A program made the position numbers and the translations under genes. The notes below the pieces were generated by a model. It made no database searches. It had not been told where the DNA came from and saw nothing but the letters and a program-made list of their open reading frames with translations. From Amyelois transitella (lineage: Eukaryota; Arthropoda; Insecta; Lepidoptera; Pyralidae), in the NCBI RefSeq assembly GCF_032362555.1, contig NC_083513.1, positions 2,542,001-2,606,000 on the forward strand: 64,000 nucleotides of DNA, in the 5' to 3' direction. Below, in pieces: positions 1 through 10,859 of the stretch (position 1 is the first letter of the stretch; each line of letters opens with the position of its first letter).

Positions 1-9
1 TATTAGCAT

Positions 10-242
10 TTACAATCTAAATAAAATACCACGACGAATACTAAAATTAGGTGGTTCATGATTATGATCTATATTATTTTTTCTTATCACTTCCCGTCCA
101 TGATCTGTAGTGAGTCGACACTTGCATATCTTGTGTCTCGTGCACCTCCATACTGCAGTTTTCTTATACCGTCTGGCGAGACAAAACGTATAACCATTTT
201 CCACTACCACTTCTTTGCCGTATGGATTACGATAGAATTTAA
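10..242 (-). CDS. mod(mdg4): V1, FLYWCH alternative last exon, block A
   Basis: 76 complete codons after acceptor ...TCTTCCAG|TT. The peptide opens KFYRNPYGKEV, reaches W31-R-C33, C39 (C-x5-C) and H59-N-H61, then ends in the block A tail EPPNFSIRRGILFRL. An internal valine codon could be misread as a start, but the frame runs open to the acceptor. This is the leftmost unit and so the most distal from the promoter. More units could lie beyond the left edge. Confidence 0.82.
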
Positions 243-705
243 CTGGAAGAGAAACAAAATTAATTATTATTTGTATATTTCGACCTGGTGATGAACTAAA
301 ATTGGCAACTATATTAAGGAGTTATGAAAGATGCCCAAATATCCTACTTGCGAAATGAATATATTCGTTATTAGTCCGATTTCCATTCATCAAACGCTAT
401 GTTTTGTTTTCAAAAATGAGTCTTCAAATGAGTTTCATGAGTCAATAGAATAAAAAAGGTTCTTAGATCTATAAAACAATATTTTATCATTTTTATCCGT
501 AGTTTTGTAGACATAAAATATAATTATATGTGATCTCATCGTACGGACATTATTTTTATTGAACCAGTAGCTAACTAGTAATGAAAAAAGGAAAATATTA
601 GAGAGATTTAATCCGATAAGCATAACTTATCATCTCTCAAAAGCGATACTTGCACTTAAACTTTCTGGATTGCAGAAAGTGGAATTTTTCATGCAAATGT
701 CTTTA

Positions 706-942
706 TCATTTAATCTTGAATAATGTCCCCATATGAACAATAAATTTAGATGGGGGGTGAGTATGGTTTGTCTTTCTGTGGATTATTTCTCGATGGTCAG
801 AATTAGCGGTGGTAAAGCGCGCTCTACAGATGTCGCTTCGGGTACAAATCCACCTAATCGTAGTAAACGTTTGAATTTTTCGAGAGAAAGTAGTCTTCTA
901 GTACTGCAATCTCCTTTCCTGAAGTGTTTCGTAGGAATCTCA
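706..942 (-). pseudogene. psi1, frameshifted block A FLYWCH exon
   Basis: The acceptor (TTCTTACAG|TG) and the opening RFLRNTSGKEIAVLEDY are sound. The frame then runs into a TAG about 29 codons in. One frame over, the rest of a good finger follows: IRWICTRSDICRARFTT, H-T-H, and a PPSKFIVHMGTLFKIK tail. Compared with its neighbours, about two bases are missing between the aromatic YxF position and the SRK stretch, near 875-885. It could be a dead exon or an assembly slip; all other landmarks are kept. Confidence 0.72.
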
Positions 943-1282
943 CTGTAAGAATGAACATTAACGTACTAACAATATTTATCATTTCTAAGAAAAACAAAAT
1001 AAAACAGAAAACTCAGTTAGTCAGAAATTGACAAACATATATTTAATATATAAAATTCGTGTTACAATGTTCCTTCCCGTACTCCTCCGAAACGGTTTGA
1101 CCGATTCTCATGAAATTTTTCATACCCCTGAGTGATAAGAGTTGTCCACCCTTAACATTTTTATTTAACTAGAAATAACTTAAAAATTATTTATATGGCA
1201 AAACAACGTTTTCCGGGGACAGCTAGTAGTTACTATAAAAACTATGCATTACAAAAATTATTGAACAGGACATAAATGACAT

Positions 1283-1524
1283 CTATTTATGAGTTCTTAT
1301 CAACATTCCTTTGTAAATTGTAAAATTTGGAGGGGGATGAGTGTGACTAGTGTTTTGCTTTATAAATTGTCGTTCACCAGATTTGGTCGTCAAGATACGA
1401 GCCTTACAGACTCTATTATTGGAGCACCTCCAACGTAAAGTGCTTTGTTGATTGTGAGTTAGATTGAAAGTGAAGCCATTGTATATAGCCACCTCTTTTC
1501 CAAATTGGTTTCGAACAAAACTCA
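1283..1524 (-). CDS. mod(mdg4): V2, FLYWCH alternative last exon, block A
   Basis: 79 codons follow acceptor TTTTGCAG|TG. The start SFVRNQFGKEVAIYNGFTF is the classic block A entry. The finger is W-R-C-x5-C-K-A-R with H-T-H, and the tail is PPPNFTIYKGMLIRTHK, slightly longer than its siblings. A mariner copy lies on its promoter-proximal side and a SINE fragment begins about 75 bases upstream of the acceptor. Confidence 0.84.
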
Positions 1525-1599
1525 CTGCAAAACAAAATACTAACAAGATTAAATAAAGAAAAAAAAAATTTGAATCTTTTGTACAATGGAATATTAGTA

Positions 1600-1752
1600 C
1601 ATACACATATCATAACGTATATATCCTTTGCGGGGTAGCCAGAGCCAACAGTCTTGAAAAGACAGATATGCCACGATCAGCTGTTTGGCTTAATAATAGA
1701 ATTGAGATTCAAACAGTGACAGGTTGCAAGCCCATAGCCTAAAAGAAGAAAC
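1600..1752 (-). repeat. SINE family 1 fragment
   Basis: It carries the core shared with 4341-4599 and 60961-61216 (TATATCCYTTGCGGGGTAG, AACAGTCTTGAAAAGAC, TTGGCTTAATRATAGAATTGAG), read on the minus strand. It is truncated before the GTGCCGTGTGGTT head. Confidence 0.75.
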
Positions 1753-1923
1753 TCGTGTTTTAGAAGAAAAATAGATGATATCGCAAATCAGAGGCAACAA
1801 CAAGAAAAAGAACATGACTGTCTGTCTGAACTGACTGTCATTCTTAACCTTTCGTAACACACTCCATGATGTAGAACATACTTTTTGTGAATATCCACCA
1901 TGGTTACAGCTGCTATGCACATA

Positions 1924-3246
1924 CATTCAGTCAGAAAAGTATCGGGAATGGATTATTTATTTATGGTTCCAAATTCAAATTTTTGTTTTTTTTTTGTTGT
2001 TGTTAAATTGGCACAACTGTTTTCCATTTTGGCGCGGAGTTTGAGTTGCATCTGTTGTTTACATTAAATACAGTGCTATTTTTAGTTATATCATATCTAG
2101 TGTGTATTGCTAATTTCATAATGGATAAAAACATCGAACAAAGAGTTTGTCTTAAATTTTGCATTGCCAATGGAATATCGTGTTCGGAGTCACTGAAAAT
2201 GTTACAGAAGGCTTACGGTGAATCGACTTTATCAAAAACTCGTGCTTATGAGTGGTACAAAGCGTTCAAAAGCGGTCGAGATGTGATGGAAGATTTGCCT
2301 CGCTCTGGTAGGCCATCAACGTCTGCAACTGAAGTTAACATCGCAAAAGTGAAGGAAATAGTGACTGAAAATCCTCATTCAACTTTGAGAGAGATAGCCA
2401 CCGAACTTTCTGTATCTCACGAGTCGATCCGTACCATTTTAACTAATAATTTGGGTATGAAACATGTTGCCGCTCGGCTAGTCCCAAAAGACCTGAATTT
2501 TTTTCAAAAACTCAATCGCATGAGAGTCGCTGAGGACATGCTAGAACGAGTCAATTCCGACCCAACATTCATGAAACGCATTGTTACTGGTGACGAGACG
2601 TGGGTTTACGAGTTTGACATGCAAACTAGTCAACAAGCTTCGGAGTGGCGCCTTCCAACTGAACCGAAACCGAAAAAACCACGCCAAAGTCGTTCAAAAG
2701 TCAAAGTCATGTTGACTGTTTTCTTTGACTATCGCGGTGTTGTGCACTCGGAATTCTTGCCGGAAGGTCAAACGGTAAATAAGGAATATTATTTGAGTGT
2801 TATGCGGCGTTTAAGAGAGCAAATCCGACGAAAAAGGCCAGATTTGTGGAAAGAAAATTCTTGGATTTTGCACCATGATAATGCACCTTCGCACAAGGCC
2901 ATCATTGTGAACGAATTTTTAACCAAACACTCAACAAATACCATCGAGCAACCACCATATTCACCAGATATGGCTCCAGCCGACTTTTTTCTTTTTCCTA
3001 AACTCAAATTACCACTTCGTGGCACCCGTTTTCAATCGGTAGAAGACATAAAAGAGAATTCGCGGCGAGAACTGACCTCAATTCCGGAAACAGCGTTTAA
3101 AAAATGTTTTGATGATTGGATTATTCGTTGGCGTAAGTGTATCGTTTCTAAAGGAGCATATTTTGAAGGTGATAAAATAAATTTGGATGAATAACAAACA
3201 GTTTGTGTATTATTGATCTTTTCCTGCTACTTTCTTGACAGAGTAG
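1924..3246 (+). mobile_element. mariner transposon, copy 1, full length
   Basis: A 1323-base element flanked by TA on both sides (1922-1923, 3247-3248). The imperfect terminal inverted repeats begin CATTCAGTCAGAAAAGTAT on the left and, reverse-complemented, CTACTCTGTCAAGAAAGTAG on the right. It holds one uninterrupted transposase gene. It is nearly identical to 32645-33965, differing only at a poly-T length, a few untranslated bases and one silent change that I noticed. It lies antisense to the host exons, 124 bases beyond the stop position of psi2. Confidence 0.93.
2121..3194 (+). CDS. Mariner transposase, copy 1
   Basis: 357 residues from the ATG of MDKNIEQRVC. An upstream in-frame TTG extension is unlikely to be used. 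It catalyses cut-and-paste transposition. Order of parts: an N-terminal helix-turn-helix pair (about residues 1-110, including the YEWYKAFKSGR and GRPS linker region), the WVPKDL-like element ARLVPKDL, then the catalytic domain with VTGDETWVYEFD (first Asp), HHDNAPSH (second Asp) and YSPDMAPADFFLF (third Asp). The spacing of the last two Asp is 34, giving DD34D. Length and motifs match active mariners, and nothing is truncated or shifted. Confidence 0.95.
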   Translation: MDKNIEQRVCLKFCIANGISCSESLKMLQKAYGESTLSKTRAYEWYKAFKSGRDVMEDLPRSGRPSTSATEVNIAKVKEIVTENPHSTLREIATELSVSHESIRTILTNNLGMKHVAARLVPKDLNFFQKLNRMRVAEDMLERVNSDPTFMKRIVTGDETWVYEFDMQTSQQASEWRLPTEPKPKKPRQSRSKVKVMLTVFFDYRGVVHSEFLPEGQTVNKEYYLSVMRRLREQIRRKRPDLWKENSWILHHDNAPSHKAIIVNEFLTKHSTNTIEQPPYSPDMAPADFFLFPKLKLPLRGTRFQSVEDIKENSRRELTSIPETAFKKCFDDWIIRWRKCIVSKGAYFEGDKINLDE

Positions 3247-3369
3247 TATTGTTAATAAATGATTCATAATGTGAAAACTTTTCAATTTTTTATTTAACAA
3301 TTACAATATATAGAAACAGTTTATTATTTACATAATAAAAATATCATTTTTTTTTTATTTTACTGCTTA

Positions 3370-3596
3370 TCAATATTTCAGTATAACACCGTTGAAAATA
3401 GTAAACCTTGGAGGAGAATGACAGTGAATTGTGTGTCTTCTTGTAATTTCTCTTAGACTATTGTTGGTGGTGACGAAGTGAGCTTTGCAATTATTGCAGT
3501 AAGTGCAAGTCTAGCGTAGCGTGGCAATATGTCGGCTGGACAAGTTGAACGTAAACCCGCCCACGTCCTTGCCAGACGTATTTTTAACGAACGTCA
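3370..3596 (-). pseudogene. psi2, nonsense-mutated block A FLYWCH exon
   Basis: The acceptor TTTTTACAG|TG and opening TFVKNTSGKDV are good, but two or three residues before GGFTFNLSSRH are missing. The diagnostic Trp codon is TAG, where the sister V4 has TGG. The following CTYCNNCKAHFVTT, H-C-H and tail PPRFTIFNGVILKY are still readable. The closest relatives are V3 and V4. A mariner copy lies 124 bases past its stop. Confidence 0.8.
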
Positions 3597-4340
3597 CTGT
3601 AAAAAGATGTTATTCAATTTGTCATTTAAAATTTAATGCACTTCAAATAATTTACCTACTACGTACCCCAATGGGCGTGAATGTATGTATGATTGTGAAA
3701 TAAGTGGACTTCATGCCATAAGGTATTATTTACCTTTTGAGCCTTAAGACCAAACTGAAATTTATTGGGTGGTTAAAAATAAAAATAATTTGGGATAATT
3801 ATTTAACATTCTAAAAAAAAATAATAATATACATACGAGTACGTAAAAATAATCTACATGTATCTATGTATAAGTGTTGCGTAATACATATTTCATAATT
3901 AATACACGTACATAACCAAACTTTATGAACGTCATTTATAAATGAAACAGTTATTAAACGAGCACGTAGCGTACCTTTATTTTATCTCAAACGTTCCTAA
4001 TCATGTTACAATGATTCATGGTCTACTTACTAAAACTACGACGAGCTACAAGTACTGCTCTGTCTGCACGACAGAATGTTGATTTGAAACGTCCGAAACA
4101 AAATATAAAGGTAAAATATTATAATGCAACGCGAAAGTTTAAAATTAGTTATTTATGTCGTAAGGAGGAGGAATAATTTGGTTGGACAAAAACTTAATGT
4201 TTTGTTTTCAGCATAAGAAAATTACTAATACACAATAATTTATTTTTATTTTTATTAATTTACAGTCACAATCACAAAACATAAAAATGAAACAGTAAAT
4301 ATAACATATTTTTTCTATAGATTATCTTTAATAATTATTA
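3597..4340. other. Spacer without a gene
   Basis: AT-rich sequence between psi2 and V3. I see no finger motif or long frame here. Confidence 0.6.
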
Positions 4341-4599
4341 CATACACACATATGGTCACGTCTATATCCCTTGTAGGGTAGACAGAGCCAACAGTCTTGA
4401 AAAGACTGATAGGCCACGCTCAGCTATTTGGCTTAATGATAGAATTGAGATGCAATTTTAGACAGTTTGCTAGCCCATCGCCTAAAAAAAGATTCCCAAG
4501 TTTGTAAGCCTATCCCTTAGTCGCCTTTTACAACATCCATAGGAAAGAGATGGAGTGGTCCTATTCTTTTTGTACTGGTGCCGGGAACCACACGGCACC
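4341..4599 (-). repeat. SINE family 1, near-complete copy
   Basis: Read on the minus strand it starts GTGCCGTGTGGTTCCCGGCACC, passes CATCTCTTTCC and TTAAGCCAAATAGCTGA, and ends GGATATAGACGTGACC followed by TATG/TGTA repeats. The same order occurs at 6261-6524, 30842-31112 and 60961-61216. Confidence 0.85.
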
Positions 4600-4886
4600 T
4601 TAATAATTATATTCACATTATTATAATTTTATCTACGTTCATAGCTTATTGACTTGTCTAATCTAACTATAATGTACTAATACTGATCAGATAATTTAAA
4701 TAGCACTTAAATATTTAACAATCTTTGGAAAAAGTAACGTATAATCATTTTTGAATATTTTTTCTCTCCTTTCAGCCAGGTTCGAAATATGTTAAAGTTC
4801 AAACTAAATAACCTTAATTATTTACTTATTACTTAAAGACTCTATTTTCATTGTAAACATTTTTCATAAATATTTTACCGTTAAGT

Positions 4887-5137
4887 TTAAGATCTAAACC
4901 TCAAAATAATGCCATTATGAATCGAAAAATCAGGTGGTGGATGATTATGCGCCGTGGTGTCATTCAGTTGAGGTACAATTTGACGGCGTCCAGTGTTGGT
5001 GGTGATGATTCTGGCCTTGCACATTTTGTTCCTGGTGCATCTCCAGCGAAGCGTCTTCTGGTGCCGGCTGCTGAGGTTGTAAGTAAAACCTTTGAGGATT
5101 GCCACTTCCCTTCCCCACGAGTTCTGAACGAATGTCA
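4887..5137 (-). CDS. mod(mdg4): V3, FLYWCH alternative last exon, block A
   Basis: 82 codons follow TTGCAG|TG. It opens TFVQNSWGREVAILKGFTY. The finger is RWRC-x5-CKAR, with a longer loop (TNTGRRQIVPQLND) before H-N-H and the tail PPPDFSIHNGIILRFRS. An upstream ATG in the same frame lies in the intron and is ignored. It is closest to V4 and psi2, suggesting local tandem duplication. Confidence 0.84.
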
Positions 5138-5504
5138 CTGCAATAAATTTAAATGTCAATAAAGAAAACAGGAAAATTTAAATAATATAGAACCTGGTTA
5201 TTTGTAGACGGAATTAAATATTTTTTGCTGGGTGTTATCTATGTGTATTGTTTAAAATTTCAAAATATCATGGGACTAATAAAAACCCTCAACTGTGTAT
5301 AGTACTGTCCACAGATTAAGTAGACAATATATTTATAAAAAAATAAAAAGAATAGACGAGGCGCCCTTACATCACTAATGGTGAAATATAAAGTAACACT
5401 GATTAGTCTTTCTCCAATCAAAACGGGCATCGATTCTTATACACATTCGAAATCTTAAGGATGTTTGTCAAAGCATTTCTAACGGCAACTTACAACATTA
5501 ATAT

Positions 5505-5746
5505 TTACGATTTAAACCGTAATATAACACCATTATGGACGGTAAATTGAGGTCGTTCATGTGTGTGGCCTTTGATCTGTCGAATAATTTGCCGTTTTCT
5601 AGCATTCTCTGTGACGAACCTGGCCCTGCAGATGTTGTTACGGGTGCAAGTCCAATGCAGCGTGGTGAAGTGTCGGCTGGCCAAGTTGAAAGTAAACCCG
5701 TCCATAATTGCCACATCTTTGCCGGCTGCGTTTTTGACGAAGCTCA
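5505..5746 (-). CDS. mod(mdg4): V4, FLYWCH alternative last exon, block A
   Basis: 79 codons follow acceptor ATGTGCGCAG|TG. SFVKNAAGKDVAIMDGFTF leads into HWTC-x5-CRARFVT, H-T-H and the tail ERPQFTVHNGVILRFKS, where the usual second Pro is replaced. It shares NLxSRH with V3 and psi2. The small plus-strand frames here are shadows of this exon. Confidence 0.84.
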
Positions 5747-6260
5747 CTGCGCACATGGTTTATAATTAAAAACCAGGCGTCAAAATAAAATATCGTATTC
5801 TCAAAGATATATGCAAATATGATGAAGCACTACTTAGGAAGAAATCAAAAATTTAAAACATAATCTTTTTTTGGAATAAAAAAAAAAATACTGCAATTGT
5901 CAGGAGAAAAAATTGATGAATATATAAAAAAGAGTTGGCTTTAGAAATAGTCAGCGAACAACTTCAATCTCTTGATAATAAAAAGAGGAAAAGAAATAAA
6001 TTAAAACATACCAATTGCAGACGTTATTTTTATTTAGCAATAAGAAATTGTGCCAAACATACATATGTTTGAGGAGAGGAATGATAGCCCAAGATATCTC
6101 CGAAGAACCCAAAACAATTGATTTTGGATTTAGTCTCCTAGCGAAAGTTGCAGCTTTTTTTGTTTTAATATTTTTGATGGAATTTTTACCGTTGTTGCAT
6201 GTCTGTCACTTAAAAGCACACGTTTCGACCGTTAAACGAACTTTTTTAATGGTCTTATTT

Positions 6261-6524
6261 GTTCCGTGTGGTTCCCGGCACCAATGAAAAAAGAATAGGA
6301 CCACTCCATCTCTTTCCCATGGATGTCGTAAAAGGCGATTAAGAGATAGGCTTACAAACTTGGGATTCTTTTTTTTAGGCGATAGGCTAGCAACCTGTCA
6401 CTATTTGAATCTCAATTCTATCATTAAGCCGAAAAGCTGAACGTGGCCATTCAGTCTTTTCAGACTGTTGGCTCTGACTACCCCGCAAGGGATATAGACG
6501 TGACCATATGTATGTATGTTTGTT
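6261..6524 (+). repeat. SINE family 1, near-complete copy
   Basis: Plus-orientation copy from TTCCGTGTGGTTCCCGGCACC to the TATGTATGTATG tail. It has the same internal order as the copies at 4341-4599 and 30842-31112. Confidence 0.85.
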
Positions 6525-6628
6525 TATACAAATTACTGTATCGTTTTGTTGGTCACTCTCAAGACATTTCTTAAATTGACTTTCCGGCTAGTTCAATCTG
6601 TATTATTTGTTCTATAAACTGATTTATT

Positions 6629-6873
6629 CTATATTCTAAGTAATACACCATTCCGTATAAGAAAATGTGGAGGCGGATGACTGTGTTGCTTAGCTTTGGT
6701 TGTTTTCAATAATCTCAGATCTTTGGTGGTCGTGAACCTTGCTTTGCAACTTAAGGACAGTCCCCTGCTAATACACTGCCAGGAATTGGTACTTTTCCTG
6801 CGGCCGTCACAACTGAAAATGAACCCATTGAGTATTGCCATATCCTTCCCGGCAGCCGATTTGACGAAAAATG
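6629..6873 (-). CDS. mod(mdg4): V5, FLYWCH alternative last exon, block A
   Basis: 80 codons follow TTTTTTTCTAG|CA. The opening FFVKSAAGKDMAILNGFIF means the first ATG is an internal Met. The finger has the widest Cys spacing of block A (WQC-x8-CKARFTT), H-S-H and the tail PPPHFLIRNGVLLRI. A SINE ends about 100 bases past its stop. Confidence 0.82.
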
Positions 6874-7035
6874 CTAGAAAAAAATAAGACTTATTTTAAA
6901 GTATATTTTATTATGTTAAATTTTTCCCAGACATAGGATCCAGCTAGATTGATTTTGGCTCCCATGTGCACCTGTATTTAAAATTTCAACGAAATCGTTT
7001 GAACTGTTTTCACAAAAGCCAGAATAACATTACTT

Positions 7036-7057
7036 GTTGTAGTAGTAGTAGTAGTAG
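7036..7057. repeat. GTA/TAG microsatellite
   Basis: Six or seven tandem GTA units in the spacer between V5 and V6. Confidence 0.8.
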
Positions 7058-7202
7058 GGTGTATCCGTATACATGTATGCGGAGGATGCAGGTAATTTGT
7101 ACATTTTATTCATCATCTGACAAATCAAGCAAGTAATCAACGTAAATTGTAATAAATAAAAAAAAATATATATATAATAATTTAGAAATTTAATCTAGCA
7201 TT

Positions 7203-7432
7203 TTACACTTTTATGAACATCCCGTCATGAATGACAAATTTAGGTGGTGGATGAGTGTGGTTCAAAGTAGATCTGATAACTTGATGGTTTTTATTGGTTG
7301 TAAGGCACGACTTGCATACGCCGTGGTTGGTGCAGAGCCAACCTGTTGTGTTCTTGCAAACTCTGCTACGGTAGAAAGTATAGCCTTTATAGATAACTAT
7401 CTCCTTTCCGCAGCGTTTGCGAACGAATTGCA
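7203..7432 (-). CDS. mod(mdg4): V6, FLYWCH alternative last exon, block A
   Basis: 75 codons follow GCTTTTCAG|TG. QFVRKRCGKEIVIYKGYTF, GWLC-x5-C, H-T-H and the tail PPPKFVIHDGMFIKV. After the second Cys it reads KSCLTT where the block has KARFTT, adding a third nearby Cys. Confidence 0.83.
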
Positions 7433-8310
7433 CTGAAAAGCAAAACTTTAAAATTAATTTTACTACCTATGACATAAAAAAATTATCTTCTTTGCAAAAC
7501 TATTTTGATACTGTATAGTATACAACGAACTTAGCTCACTCATTTAAAAAAAAGTTAAAGGATAATACCGTATCCTTGAATGTTTGATTCAATTTAAATT
7601 GGACTTTTTTAAATATTTAGTACTTCAGTAAATAGTTTTGTGGCTGGCCGTCAGAGGATAAAAAAAACAGAACTTTAAAAATAAAAAAAGTATTTTATTT
7701 AGTTTTAAATTTATGTAAAAGGTTTTTGTGCGTCTAATGTTATGTATTGATGTGACAGAGATCGTAAATATTTTATAAATAAATTTATATAACTTCTGAA
7801 ATACTAGACAGAGGTCGGGTGGTTAACTCCGAATATGATTTTATATTTTCTAAACTTTTAAACTCTCTTAATCTTTCAATTAGAAACAAATTTCAACAAC
7901 CTCAATATCACAGTTTGATAACGTTATTTTAAACTTTTTCTACCTAACGTAAAATATTAATTTATGTATGTACCAAATTACACTTATTACAACTAGTCAA
8001 CAATATAGATATTACAATCAACATATGATTGACAAAGTTTTTGGCAAAATTTTACTCTTCCTGACTTCTTACTTGTTGCACATAAATAAGTGCTTTGTCA
8101 AGTCGCATACTGTGTGTTTTATTTTTACAACCCTCAATTGGCTCATGAGGTGCATTGTCTTTAATATATAGTATTTTATAACTCAAAAAAATTATGTTCT
8201 ATCGTCTAAGCTTCAAATCACAATTTCGCTTAGATTAATGGAAACACTGTTTTCTCCACCAATTCCGCTTGGATAAAAATGCAGCCTAATGAGCACGTGC
8301 ACGTATTCTT
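7433..8310. other. Spacer without a gene
   Basis: AT-rich sequence between V6 and V7. The small plus-strand frame near 7968-8171 has no recognisable domain. Confidence 0.55.
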
Positions 8311-8543
8311 CTATACTATTGTTATTATTCCATCGCGTAGAACAAATAAAGGCGGAAGATGTCTATGACGATTTTTGACTTTCAAAACAGTTTTTTTCTT
8401 ATCACAGATAAATTGTGCGTTACAATGCCCAGGTCCCCTGGTGCAAACCCATCTGTTTGTGGTCGTATTCCTCATATTACAGTAGTAAGTGTATCCGTTC
8501 AAGATGGCTACAAATTTTCCAGAGGGATTCTTAACTATTGTCA
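8311..8543 (-). CDS. mod(mdg4): V7, FLYWCH alternative last exon, block A
   Basis: 76 codons follow TATTTACAG|TG. TIVKNPSGKFVAILNGYTYYC leads into RWVC-x6-CNAQF, H-R-H and the tail LPPLFVLRDGIITIV. It pairs with V9 in the YYCNMR stretch and the six-residue Cys spacing, so these two are likely sisters. Confidence 0.82.
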
Positions 8544-9658
8544 CTGTAAATAACAATAAGTGAAAAATATCGTTTTTCAAGAACGAAGATATAAAAGGTC
8601 TGCATAATTGAAGTACAAATATTTAAAGAATATCATTTGTAGGAAAGGTTGTTCAGTTTACTTGATAAAACATACTCTTAGAATATTTGTACCCACATAA
8701 TTAGGACAGATCATATATAAAATAAGAAAAACAGTGATAACAAGCAAGCATGAGATGGCGGCAGTGGATGTATTAGGATGATAGCGAAAGAAGACAAAAA
8801 AACAGATTGCAAATGAAAATGAGTCAGGCAAACGTTCTTCATAGCTGTTTTGTGCGAAGCTTTCAAAGTCGGATATGGTGCAAGGTGACTGGAGCATGAA
8901 AACAAGGACAGATGTACTTACTATCACAGGCTGATAAACTTTAAGCGCTGGATACACTGAAAAGGCGCAATAAGGGCGAGGTCACGAGTACCTAGCGGAC
9001 GTGACGGTTCGTGATAAAACTGCGCACGAGTTCCAACCGTCACGCCACAAACCGAATGCACCCTTCCCGTTGCCTCTCTTTTCTCGACCGCTGGGGCCCG
9101 AGCCCTGTCTTCCGCCGTGAGGTCCGTTTAATAGGGTTCACGAACGTTGACAAGACGTATGTATCTTCTTGCTCTTTCTATCACTTATACATAAAGTGGA
9201 TAAGATATTATCTTATCCAGCGTCGTTATATCGTTATTGTCGTATTGACAAGTAAAAACATAATTTATGTTATACCCCACTCTACAATTTATTGCATTAA
9301 AAAGAAAACACATATATATATTTAAAAGACGAAAGAAATAATGTTAAAAATGTTGGCCACAAAAAATCTTTGATAACAACAAATAAAATAATTATTACGT
9401 ATATACATAAAATTGTGTGAATATTTACAATAACTAATTAACGTACCTATACGTTTACATCACCATCTGTCTTCCAAATTTTAGAGAAATTTGTTTAGAA
9501 GTTAGGGATGCGCATTGATACTTTATATTTATACAATATGTTTTCGACTACTTAATAAAAAAATAACCTTTCTTATATGTCTAAATTATTATGTCTAAAA
9601 CTTCATTTAATCTAAAATGTACAGCGTAACTTTAAAACAAATAAATAAATCCATACTA
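8544..9658. other. Spacer with a GC-richer patch of unknown origin
   Basis: No finger is seen. Roughly 8960-9150 is clearly less AT-rich than its surroundings, as if inserted, but I recognise no protein or repeat family there. The rest is AT-rich. Confidence 0.5.
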
Positions 9659-10018
9659 TACATACATAAAATCACGCCTTTTTCCCGGAGGGGTAGGCAG
9701 ACACTACATCTTACCATAATACAATCTGTATATTTTGCGGTGCTGATTGACATACAACCGCCCAAACCGGAAGGTCTAGATTTTTGAAATTCATTCTTTA
9801 TATGGACTAGGCGTGTACTAAGAGAGGTTTCCCATAATTTCAGTGGGATCGGAAATTACTAGGATTGTTACAAGCGGATTCTTAACATATTCAATATTCT
9901 TAATAGATTCAATGAATGTAGATAAAGTGAAGGAAATATGCAGAGATCGTGGCAAGTGGAAAGAGGTAGTCTCTGCCTACCCCTCCGGGAAAGAGGCATG
10001 ATTTTATGTATGTATGTA
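9659..10018. repeat. Inverted pair of SINE family 2 ends
   Basis: The left end (from 9659) reads CATACATAAAATCACGCC then CCCGGAGGGGTAGGCAGA. The right end (to 10018) is its inverted counterpart CTACCCCTCCGGGAAAGAGG...GATTTTATGTATGTATG. The right half extends to about 9910 with the family 2 body (GATCGTGGCAAGTGGAAAGA) seen also at 48523-48659. Confidence 0.7.
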
Positions 10019-10044
10019 CGGGCAGGGCCTCTAACTTGCTAATA

Positions 10045-10274
10045 TTATATTTTAACAAAGATCCCATTGCGTATAATAAATCTGGGAGGACGATGGTTAT
10101 GTACAAAGTTCGATCTTATTATGATCTGGTCTTTGGTCGTGGTGAACCTCGCTTTGCATATTCCGTTGTTGGTGCACTGCCAAGCGTTCGTTGTCTTCTT
10201 ACGACCGTCACAGTAGAAGCTGTAGCCGTCCACGAGAGCGATCTCCCTCCCAGACGTGTTGCGAACAATGGTCA
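10045..10274 (-). CDS. mod(mdg4): V8, FLYWCH alternative last exon, block A
   Basis: 75 codons follow AAATTTCAG|TG. TIVRNTSGREIALVDGYSFYC, AWQC-x5-CKARFTT, H-N-H and the tail RPPRFIIRNGIFVKI. A family 2 SINE tail stops about 27 bases past its stop codon, so its 3' end must run into that repeat. Confidence 0.84.
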
Positions 10275-10391
10275 CTGAAATTTTATATAAATCAATTATT
10301 GAAATTGAAATTTTTTATAAAGAAATGGTATACACGAAAATACATAAAACCCCGCATTTTTGTATTAGAACGTCGATGTCTACTTGTAGAA

Positions 10392-10484
10392 ATACATACA
10401 TATAGTCATGTCTTTGTCCCTTGCGGGGTAGACAAAGCCAACGGTTTTAAGAATATTGAAAGGCCACGTTCAGCTGCATCTGTA
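10392..10484 (-). repeat. SINE family 1 fragment
   Basis: It keeps the ATATAGTCATGTC...CTTGCGGGGTAGAC and GGCCACGTTCAGCT segments, read on the minus strand, and is broken before the middle of the element. Confidence 0.65.
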
Positions 10485-10859
10485 CCCGTAGAAATATCAA
10501 TAGTTATATTAAGGAGATAAGGCCATGTCGGTTTTATTCATTTATTTATCAATATCGATACTAATATAACTTATTGTAATAAAGACAAAAAATTGCACAT
10601 TTTTTTTTATAGAAATTTCTTAAAATATTTAAGATACAAATATTTATTACTCAAGATCAAAACTTATAACGCCTACAAGAAATAGAAGCTACCACAAAGA
10701 TGTAATATTTGCCTACCCCTACAATATACATATTTGATTCAGGTAATATTCTAAGAAAATTAACAACTCTGAAAGTGAATTGGTCCGATCTTAGTTTTCA
10801 GTTGTAACGAACATTTAGATGTTACATAATGATTTATTGAAAAAATAAGAACTTTCAAC

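Noticed and set aside
8658-9325. Frames on both strands in 8.6-9.3 kb
   Set aside because: No known domain. The GC shift suggests an insertion, but I cannot name a gene.
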